From contig BSBK01008435.1 of NCBI GenBank assembly GCA_027943335.1, positions 841,001-905,000 on the forward strand: 64,000 bases of DNA, given 5' to 3'. Shown one piece after another: positions 55,035-64,000 of this stretch; positions within the stretch are counted from its first letter, which is position 1; each line of letters begins with the position of its first letter. The notes under the pieces were generated by a model. That model was not told where the DNA came from and made no database searches. It saw nothing but the letters and a program-made list of their open reading frames with translations. The translations under genes and the position numbers were made by a program. The DNA comes from Chamaecyparis obtusa. Taxonomy: Eukaryota; Streptophyta; Pinopsida; Cupressales; Cupressaceae.

Positions 55035-56570
55035 AACCTAGGCTTACTCCTGGAAGCCTACAAACAAGTGAGGATGCGCTACTTTCATTGCCCCTACATC
55101 TTCCCATGTAACAGATGTGTCATCACTGAGATCCCATAATACTTTTACCTCCTCGACCTTGCGACCTCTGAGGTTTAGTTCTCTTTGCTGGATAATTTGC
55201 ACTGTTTCCAGCATCAATTGACCATCTACCACCTGTAAGTCCTTCCAATTCAAAATGTGAGCAATGTCAGGAATATACTTCCTCAACACAGATACATGGA
55301 ATACATCATGGATTCATGAAAGACTAGGAGGCAAGGCAAGTCTGTAAGCAACTGGACCAATACGTTCCAAGATCTCAAATGGTCCCACAAACCATGGAGA
55401 TAGTTTAGATCCCTTACCATACCTAATAGGACTCTTCCGAGGCCTAACCCAAAGAAATACCTTATCCCCAACCTCAAACTGACGCTCAATCCTATGCTAA
55501 TCAGCATATTTATTCTGCCTATTCTGTGCTGTGGAAAGATGCTCTTTGACATGTTTTACCTATTGCTCCAAGTCTTGAAGCATCTCAGGACCTAGAATAA
55601 TTCTTTCCTCAAGATTATCCCAGCTCAAGGGTGTTCTGCATGGTCTCCCATACAAGGCCTTAAAAGGGGCCATGCCAATTGAGCTGTGATATCCATTGTT
55701 GTACGTGAACTCTACAAGGTGAAGATACTCTTCCCACTTACTCTGTCTGTCCATAACATACATCCTAAGCATGTCTTCTAATATCTGGTTGACACGCTCA
55801 GTCTATCCGTCAGTCTCGGGATGATATGCTGAACTAAAGTTCAGCTGAGTACCCAATTCTCGCTGCATAGATCTCCAAAGTGAAGATGTAAAGACTGGAT
55901 CCCTATCAGATATGACCTTCTTAGGAATACCATGCAACTAGACAACTTTCTCCATGTATATCCATGCTATAGATCCAGCATTGTAAGAAGACCTTACTGG
56001 AATGAAGTGGGAAACTTTAGTTAACCGATCAACTACAACCATAATTGCATCATGATGCCTGGCTATAAGTGGTAATCCCACTATGAAGTCAATGGATATA
56101 GTATCCCATTTCTATTCTGGTACACTGTGAGATTGCAACAAACCTGCTAGATGTTGATGCTTCGCCTTCACTCTCTAACATTCCAAACATCTAGCCACAA
56201 AGTTTGTAATATCCCTCTTCATGCCTAGCTAGTAATAGTACTATCTTAGATCGGCATGCATCTTCTTCACACCAGGGTGCGCTAAATATGGTGCCTTATG
56301 TGCTTCAATCATAACTAGATCCTGAAGATCCCTAATCTCTGGCACATAAACACTACCTCGGTACCTCATGAGTCCATCAGTGCTCATAGAGTAGCCCTCA
56401 AAATGACCCTCTAACATATTGCCACTATCAATCACTGCTTTGACATCCAAGAACCAAGGATCCAAAGACAAGTTCTGAAGTATTCTATCCTTAAGACCTA
56501 CTATGAGGGTTAATGAAGAAATTTCGTGACATCTTCTGCTAAGTGCATCAGCCACTTTGTTTTCCTTACC
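55035..56570 (-). pseudogene. D integrase with chromodomain
   Basis: From 56555 downward: KVADALSRR end of RNase H, then the zinc finger (APYLAHPGVKKMHADLR, ARCLEC), then the core with SIDFIVGLP (D), VISDRDPVFTSSLW (D) and TERVNQILEDMLRMYV (E), so all three catalytic acids are present. GPFEILERIGPVAYRL is the GPY/F module. The last open stretch (55289-55044) holds QRELNLRGRKVEEVKVLWDL and TWEDVGAMKVAHPHLF, a chromodomain-like C-terminus. Stops at about eight places break it. Confidence 0.85.
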
Positions 56571-58093
56571 CTACACGTATTTCATTACGAAATCATATTC
56601 ACACAAAAACTCCATCCATCTACATTGACGAGCATTAAGATTGGGTTGTGTGAATAAATACTGAAGACTTCTATGATCTGTATGCAGCTCAAAATGTTGA
56701 CCCGATAAGAAATGTCTCCATTTGGTCAATGCATGCATTACAGCTGCAAGCTCCAAATCATGTGTAGGATAGTTGAATTCATGATCCTTCAATTTCCTAG
56801 ATTCATAATCAATGACTCTACCATCCTGCATCAACACTGCTCCTATTCCATCTAATGAAGCATCTGTGCAAACAACAAATGTCATGGATGGATCAGGTAC
56901 TGCTAGCATTGGTGCACTTGTTAAGCATCCCTTGAGATGCTGAAATGTTGCTTCACACTCCTCTGTCCAAAAGAATTGCTTTCCCTTTCTCTAAAGAGAT
57001 GTGATGGGATGAGCTATTCGAGAGAAATTAGCTACAAACCTTCTATAGTAGCTAGCTAATCCCATAAAGCTTCGCACTTCTGAGACATTGTTAGGCACTG
57101 GCCACTCAACAATTTCCCTAATCTTGGCTGGATCCATAGCTATTCCCTCTCTTGTGATGATATGACCAAGATAGCAGATCTCAGTTTTGAAAAACTCACA
57201 CTTCTTGAGATTGGAAAAAAGCTGGTTCCTGCGGAGACATTCAAAAACTAGTCTCAAATGCTGCTCATGCTCTACAAAGGAATCTGAATACACAAGGATG
57301 TCATCCAGAAACACCATGACAAAAGGAAGGTTCTGAATACACCATGCATTAGGCTCATGAAAATTGATGGTGCATTAGTCAATCCAAAAGGCACTACTGT
57401 GAATTCATAATGCTTGTATCTGGTACAAAAAGTTGTCTTGTGGATATCAGCTTCTTGAATCCTTAGTTGATGGTATCCAGATTTGAGATCAATTTTGGAA
57501 AACACCCTAGCACCCTTCACTTGATCAAAAAAGTCATCGATGCATGGCAAAGGATATCTATTCCTAATGGTCACTTTATTTAGCTGCCTGAAGTCTATGC
57601 ACAGCCTTAAAGAACCATCCTTCTTTTTGATGAAGATTACAGGTGCTCCCCAAGGTGAGACACTAGGTCTTATGAGCTCTTTTTCAAGCAATTCCTCAAG
57701 TTGAACCTTTAGTTCTACTAATTCTTGAGTGGTCATACGGTAAGGAGTCTTAGAAATAGGCTCAGTACCAGGCAAAAGATCAATCCTGAAATCAATTTCT
57801 CTTTTAGGAGGATTTCTCAGAATCTCTATAACAAAGATATCTAAAAATTCCTTCAAAAATGGATGATCTAAGTTGGCACTAGAAGAGACTAGTTCATCAA
57901 AATCATTGATAGAAATAGAAAATAGTTTGCATCCCATACGCAAGCACCTCTTGAGTTGTTTGGCAGAAATGGTTCTAACTGAAATTGATCTCTTAACACC
58001 TAAAATGAACTTGGCTATTCCAAAATCATCAATACTTTTGATGATCTTTTCTCTATAATCAATTATAGCTGAATGCTGATCTAGGCAATCCAT
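56571..58093 (-). pseudogene. D reverse transcriptase and RNase H
   Basis: An 821-bp open stretch (58093-57272) carries [19 protein letters not shown], the AELKELL-type helix, [35 protein letters not shown] and [21 protein letters not shown] frameshift near 57310 separates it from the catalytic box, which reads FLDDILVYS (57317 frame). RNase H follows with [39 protein letters not shown] and [20 protein letters not shown]. Stops separate these modules. Confidence 0.88.
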
Positions 58094-58420
58094 TCCTAAA
58101 ATAACATCATACGAACCTAAAGGAATAACTCTAAGGCTAACCGAAGTAGTAAAAGCCTTAAGTCAAATCTTACAATCTATAGCCACTAAACCCGTTTCCA
58201 CCTTAGACCCTGATGCTAATTCAACTTGCCATGCCAACTCAGCTTTATTTATAGGAATACCACATTGTTTAACCAAATTTGAAGAAATAAATGAGTTGGT
58301 GGCCCCGGAATCGAACAAAATGGAAATTTTCTTACCTTGGCAATTACCTTTTGTTTCAATTATGGTATTCTAATGATCAACTTGCCTTTGATCCATGGTA
58401 GCGAATATTCAGTGGTTCCT
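58094..58420 (-). pseudogene. D protease
   Basis: The minus-strand reading has ISILFDSGATNSFISSNLV with the DSG active site (58304-58312) and [18 protein letters not shown], the retropepsin of Del-type gypsy elements. One stop lies near 58165. It runs on into RT in the same frame. Confidence 0.8.
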
Positions 58421-59615
58421 TCCAGAATCACCTACAGGGGCCTCAAAACCTGCTGCTTTAGATTTGCCTTGGTTGTTGCCACGAAGGGGACAATTCCACT
58501 AAAAATGACCCAACTATCCATAGTGGTAACATTCCACCCCTCTCTTGATACTCTTATACTACATTGAGTTTGCTGGAGGAGGTACATTACTCTGTTACCC
58601 ACTTTGAGAAGACAAAAATGACTTGGGCTACTCAGGTACTTTGAAACTCTTGTTAGACTTAGAGTACTTTTCAATCTTCCTCTTCATGAACTTGCCACTA
58701 GAGCTACCTGATGCTGCCCTTGAATTGCCTTGAGAAAATTTTTTGGTTCTTGCTACTACTCTAAGCAAGAGGATTCATTGTACTCCTGATCGTACTTCCA
58801 TTGAAACCTGACTTCATCTCAGTCAATTTAGCCTGATTTGAGGCTTCTTGCATGGTTTTAGGCTTGAAAGTATGCACTTCTTCTCCAATTTTGGAATTTA
58901 ATCCCCTGATAAAATGTTGTACTAAAGGCTTTTCATGTTCATCCCAACTGGAGTACTTCTTCAACTCAAAGAATCTCCTCTCATACATATCCACTGTAGC
59001 ATTACCTTGAGAGATATTGAAAAATTCCTCAGATCTAGCCTGCTGCCAGTATTCTGACATGAACCTCTCATGGAACCTTTCAATGAAAAATTCCCAAGTG
59101 ACTTGAGAGATATTGACTCCAAGATGCTCAAGTTCCATGTTCCACCATATGGAAGCAAAGGATCTAAGCTGCATGACAGTCCAACAAACTCTAACATTAC
59201 TCTAAAAATCATGGAGTATGAAACATCTTTCAATGTTTAGCAGCCATGCCTCAGTAGCGATACCTTCCTTGGTTCCATAAAAAATAGGTCCTTTGAACTT
59301 AGAAAGGTCCTTCAACTGAGCCCTTGTGACAGGATCCTCAGCTACAGTCGGGTTTTCATTAGGCACTTGAACAACATTAGCATTTGCTCCCCCAACAGGA
59401 ACATTGTTCCTTGCTTCAATATCATCAAGTCTATCAAGTATCCATTGGAGGACTTTAGCTTGAGGTTCTCCTTGATCACCTTGATCAACTCCAAGCTCTC
59501 CTTGGTGACCTTTCCCTCTTACATGGCCACATCCTTGACGTCTACCCCTACCTCTACCAACACCAGCATCAACTAGGTCACCACACCCATGGGCACCTCT
59601 TGTGATAGGAGGCAT
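58421..59615 (-). pseudogene. gag: D gag
   Basis: I chose the ATG at 59615 (MPPITRGAHGCGDLVDAGVG), which opens a Gly/Arg/Gln-rich N-terminus. The capsid part has FKGPIFYGTKEGIATEAWLL, then a stop at 59202, then SFASIWWNMELEH, TWEFFIERFHERFMSEYW and EKPLVQHFIRGLNSKI. The nucleocapsid knuckle reads CYHYG*LGHF*WNC near 58488-58529 with two stops (TAG) in it. It is decayed throughout. Confidence 0.82.
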
Positions 59616-59710
59616 GCTTAAGACCTTAAATAAATAAAAGAGGAATAAAATCATTAACGGAAGCAAAGAGATACAACCCTTTTTCTAAACCCTGAGCCCC
59701 TAGTGTTCAA

Positions 59711-59727
59711 ACCCTGCTCTGATACCA
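59711..59727 (-). promoter_or_regulatory. D primer-binding site
   Basis: TGGTATCAGAGCAGGGT on the minus strand, three bases after the LTR; initiator tRNA-Met type. Confidence 0.88.
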
Positions 59728-59730
59728 AAA

Positions 59731-62700
59731 TGTAACACACCATAAGAATAATCTATATAAATGATAAACCAAAAGTAAACCAAATAACTTAACCAAAAAA
59801 GAACAACTTTTTTTTTATTTACAAGATACAAATTAGCACCAAAATACAACTCAACTGACTTAATTCGGTTATTTAATATCCAAGGACAATTGAATACATG
59901 AGAGTATAACAATATACTCAATCTTTAATACATATTTTCCAAGAGTTCAAGATTGTTTCTAATTGCCCTTATCTATCCTAAGCACTGCTCTGATAATAAG
60001 TAACCAAGTAATGATTTGTTTTTCGTATATCTTTATAGCAGCTAACCATTCCCCCAAAAACATTATTTTCCTCATCTAGAATCATGAAAAAACACCAATT
60101 AGAAAACAACCACAAACAAACAGGGCTTAGTCAAAAAGACTAAGATGGTCGAATACCTCCAAAGCATCTGCATCATACAAGTTAGAATCTTAACATAATA
60201 AGCTGAACCATACATATAAAAATAGATATATTTCATTATTAACAGGAAGCATTTCATTTCTATTCAACAGAAATAAACAAGTACTTCATTTCATTTTCAA
60301 CAGAAATAAACTCGCAAAGAAAATGACAAGGTGATGATCCACTAGCTTTGGGTATCTACATAAGAATCAACGATCAGTAACCATATAGGAAACTTGAAGA
60401 ATTCATTATGCCAGCCTTATTCTTTACAAGCAATAAGGTAAATCCATACCCTTACTTCACCAACAAGTGCAAGTAATCAGGGCAACATATTTTATCTTTT
60501 TAAATGAAACCCATAGCCCATGAATTATTAAATTATCACTTAGTCAAATAACTGACAGATTTTTTTTCACCTTAAGGCTCCAGACAAAAGTCAGTTTCCC
60601 ATACTAAGGATCACACTTGCATTATCTCAAAACACTTCATACTATCAATACTAGTTAAACCATAATAAAACCTGAATTATCAAATTCAACTAATAATGTT
60701 TACTTAATAACTTAAATCTTTAATACTAAATCAACAATTTAAAATATCCACATACACCCATGAATCCTCTTTTCAGAACAACCACAGTAAAGCATCTTCC
60801 TTTCATCAACTGAAGGAATAACTTAAGCAAGAATTTCCAATACTATCATTAGTAAAACTCAGATGATAATAATACCCAATTCCTAACATCCAATTGCAAT
60901 ATTATATCTGATGATTGAAATATCCAATTTTATTATCAACTGACAGATACAACTAATACTTAAAAATCAATTCCATTAATCTGACACATTATAACTAACA
61001 GAGTTTATTTGTAAAACCATGGAAGGTCAAAATCAAATTTCATATACTAATGTTTAATGCAGAATTACACATGATCTTCATATTGACCATCCATATAAAA
61101 ATGCACTTGTTTCAATTCTGTCATCTCAGTTACAAAGTCACATATGTATATACTTATAGGTGTACACACATATATATACATATGTATATACACTCATGGT
61201 ATGTGCATATACATATATATATACATTCCTACAAGTATATATATATATGTACCCTTGTAAAATATACAAAATTCAGAACACTATATTAATGTATTTATAA
61301 TCCTATCAGAATAATCCAAAATTAGATAACTCATTCGAAACATTTATTGTCATTTACTATTGTTATACCAAATGATACTATGTTTCAAATTCTGAACAAT
61401 AACTTAGAGGTTATTAAATCAACAAACTAGAAAATCTCATAATCCAAATCGACCTACATACATATTCTCACAAGTCCATTCCGCAGACAGAAAATCAACT
61501 GCTACAGTAGCTATTCTAATGGTCTAAAGACCACAACCATCAACCAAGTCTTCGAAGGAAAACAATGTGACTGAAGTGAATTCCACTATAAACTTGTATA
61601 ATAATCGAGTGTCCCAAAATCCTGCAAAAAGATAAACTATATTCCCACATTCCGCTACAAAACGTTCATCATAAAAGCATGATTCCTAATGAAAATTTAC
61701 TGACAGACCCAAGCTTATCCTTTGACAAGAAACTACAAAATTTAATGACCAGAATCTAGTCCACCTCTTCCTATAGAATATAAACTACCGATGGCTATAT
61801 AAATAACCAACACTTGAGAGTGATACGGAGCTTATGCTCAACATAAATTCCGTGGTATAAACCAAAACTCAACTCAACAGGCTCCTGTACAAAGAAAGAA
61901 CACCTTGCAAACCCCAACAATGACTTAACATAATTTCCATTTCCAACAACTTAGAGCTCGACCTAAAGACCAAAAGACCAACAAACTGCCATTATCCGAA
62001 CTAAAAATTTACCAAATACTAAGAGGACTCAAGATAATCAATACATCACTAATCTCCCATAACTATGACACAAACCACAATCGAAACTAAAACCACAAAA
62101 CTCCAGAGCTCGACAAATCGCAAAGTCTTGTAACAAGAAAATGAATAGACCCCCTAATTTTAATCCTACAAAACCGAATACACAACACAACAGGAATAAA
62201 ATCTTCCAGCACTGATTCCCAAATTTCTTTTCCCCAAAAACTCGACAGACTTAAGCAGGTAAATCACAGAGACCGAAGAGACTGTGATGATCATAATAAA
62301 GAAAAACATTTGTAATACACATATCAATTAATTCCTCATAAAATGAATAGAGCAGTGAAACATTACAACCCATATATTCTCTTGTGCTAAACTCGAAAAG
62401 AAACAAGAGATAAGGAAGAAAATGCCCCTACCTGAAACACAGAGTGAGGGTGTTCAAAACTCGCACAATGGAATCCACACTCCACGCTCCCAAACTGGCG
62501 AGCTACTCCAGAAACAACCTTTGCACAGTAATAGAATAGAGCACACCGTGACAGAGCTCAGTTCACAAGCATGAAAACCAAATAGTGTTTCCAAACTATA
62601 AGCTCAAAGATAAGAAACAAAACCGTGATATACATAATGGAAAATCCCATTATTAATGTACAGATATGCAACCATTTTTCCCTCCAAGCTAAACAGAATA

Positions 62701-63752
62701 ACCCCATTCTCGCAACCATTCCACATATCAAAACACATTTCCTCACAACTGAAAACCCTTTCCAATACAAATGGAAGATAGCAAACTGAAGTAATCAATT
62801 CCAGTATGCATGTCGTAGCTGCATTAACTACCAACTTATCCTTTACTACCACTTCCACTCAAAAGTTTGACAGTTGTCACTGCAGTACCAGTACTAACCA
62901 AGAACTCCCAAAAACACATGCTTAAAAATTAAATCGCACATTGTTATAACATTCATAATTTCAATACACATTTGAACATTGCAAAACAAATGTTTTAAGC
63001 AGAGTGAAGTTAGTAGGTCAAACCATATTAGGTCATGTGATACGAATGACTTAGGAAGTGCTTCAAAGCCATGGCCTAGGTTAGAGAAATTATTAACCCC
63101 TAAGCCTATCTTACCATAACAACATAGAATGTTAGTGTAATACTAACACCTCTTTCTAACTTTTAATAAATAACTTACCACTAATTGATTCATTCTAACA
63201 ATTCTACTAACTTATTTCTCTTTTAATTTCATTTCTATTTTAACAATTAACATCATCATAATAAAATTATTTCAACAACTTATATTAACTATATAATTAA
63301 TAATATTTTCCTTAACATATACAGACTAACTTAACATCAAAATTCCATTAATGAAATCTTAATTGTAGCATAGGAATTCTTCTCCCCATTTAAGGAATGA
63401 GTTTTTGTTTTAGCTTATAAATAATCATCTCCTATAATAACACAAATTTCCAAAGTACCTAAAAGTAACAGAGAAAATCAATAGCTCAGAAAAGTCAAAA
63501 TCTACAACTATTTTTATTAAATCAAATAAATCCAACACTATAATCTAACAAAAGATTAACAACTATCTGCCAAGTTAAATGTCCATATACTGTCAGAGAT
63601 ATAGATTGAAATCTAGACAAAGCTATAATCCAAATCACAACCAGAAGAGTCTGGACATAAATAAATCCAAACCAAAACATGAATTCACACTAAAAGAACT
63701 ATATGAAGCTACAGAATCAGAAACCAAGCCAGGAGCAGATAGGGGCATGACA
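59731..63752 (-). repeat. D right (5') LTR
   Basis: 4022 bp with TG...CA ends (TGTAACAC... and ...GGCATGACA on plus). Matches the left LTR. Confidence 0.93.
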
Positions 63753-63757
63753 CCTTC
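63753..63757. repeat. TSD of D, right copy (CCTTC)
   Basis: Partner of 50980-50984. Confidence 0.87.
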
Positions 63758-64000
63758 AATTAGATAAATCATGTCGTGTGAACATACAAGGAGGTCAACC
63801 ACGTGTGTAATAACATATAAAAAGGTACCGCAAAGCTTCACATAACGTGAAACTCCATCGCAAGCCAAATCTCATCACCTTGGCCATTAGAATAGGAAAA
63901 TTAAATAGGACCAAACCCAAATATTAAATAACTTCATCCAGAGACATCAGAATGAGATGCGAAGCTAAACATAGGATCTCAAGGATGTCTAGAACAAAAC
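63758..64000 (-). repeat. Element H 5' LTR, continued to window end
   Basis: Joined to 50984 by the CCTTC duplication. No coding content. The far end of the LTR is outside the window. Confidence 0.5.

Larger units (their letters stand above)
50985..63752 (-). mobile_element. Element D: Del/Tekay-type chromovirus with 4-kb LTRs, inactive
   Basis: A complete 12.8-kb minus-strand Ty3/gypsy element with 4038-bp and 4022-bp LTRs, CCTTC duplications, an initiator-Met-type PBS and a polypurine tract. Gene order is gag, protease, RT, RNase H, integrase, chromodomain. Very long LTRs with a TGTCATGCCCC start, a G/R-rich gag N-terminus and this chromodomain type fit the Tekay (Del) clade. Pol has at least one frameshift and many stops. 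Confidence 0.92.

Overview
The window looks like intergenic DNA from a large-genome seed plant, with a conifer plausible. It is AT-rich, I found no host gene, tRNA or rRNA, and essentially all of it can be assigned to LTR retrotransposons nested inside one another. Names used here: H (old Ty3/gypsy), T (Tat-type Ty3/gypsy), L1 and L2 (large non-autonomous LTR elements without pol), G1 (chromovirus), C1 and C2 (Ty1/copia) and D (Del/Tekay-type chromovirus with 4-kb LTRs). Boundaries come from paired LTRs, TG...CA ends, primer-binding sites, polypurine tracts and 5-bp target site duplications (TSDs) read directly from the sequence.

Layout: H is the base layer, on the minus strand, surviving as 33345-35214, 50222-50984 and 63753-64000. 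T (minus, window start to 33339) sits in H's protease region. C1 (plus, 35215-50221, TSD CAAAT) sits in H's gag, and D (minus, 50985-63752, TSD CCTTC) in H's 5' LTR. T carries L1 (minus, 3945-19073, TSD TATTC) and L2 (minus, 23755-30939, TSD GGATT). L1 carries G1 (plus, 4704-12474, TSD AATAT/AATAG) inside its left LTR. C1 carries C2 (plus, 39734-47611, TSD ATTAT) inside its reverse transcriptase. The deepest stack is four levels: H > T > L1 > G1.

Every pol gene is broken by stops, frameshifts or insertions. T shows integrase, two RNase H domains, RT, a G-patch, a tandemly duplicated protease segment and gag. G1 and D end in chromodomains. C1 and C2 have the copia order gag-PR-INT-RT-RNase H.

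The most interesting content is L1 and L2. Both have copia-style LTRs, an initiator-tRNA-Met-type PBS and several polypurine tracts, but no pol. Each instead has ORF1 (coiled coil plus four or five CCHC knuckles) and a long ORF2 of unknown function. The ORF2 N-terminal regions are recognisably homologous between the two elements although the LTRs are strongly diverged. The L1 LTR is close to that of C1 over its 3' half, and L2 shares LTR style, a recurrent ACCGAG motif and leader features with C2. This suggests two autonomous/non-autonomous pairs in which the non-autonomous partners keep their own conserved protein pair.
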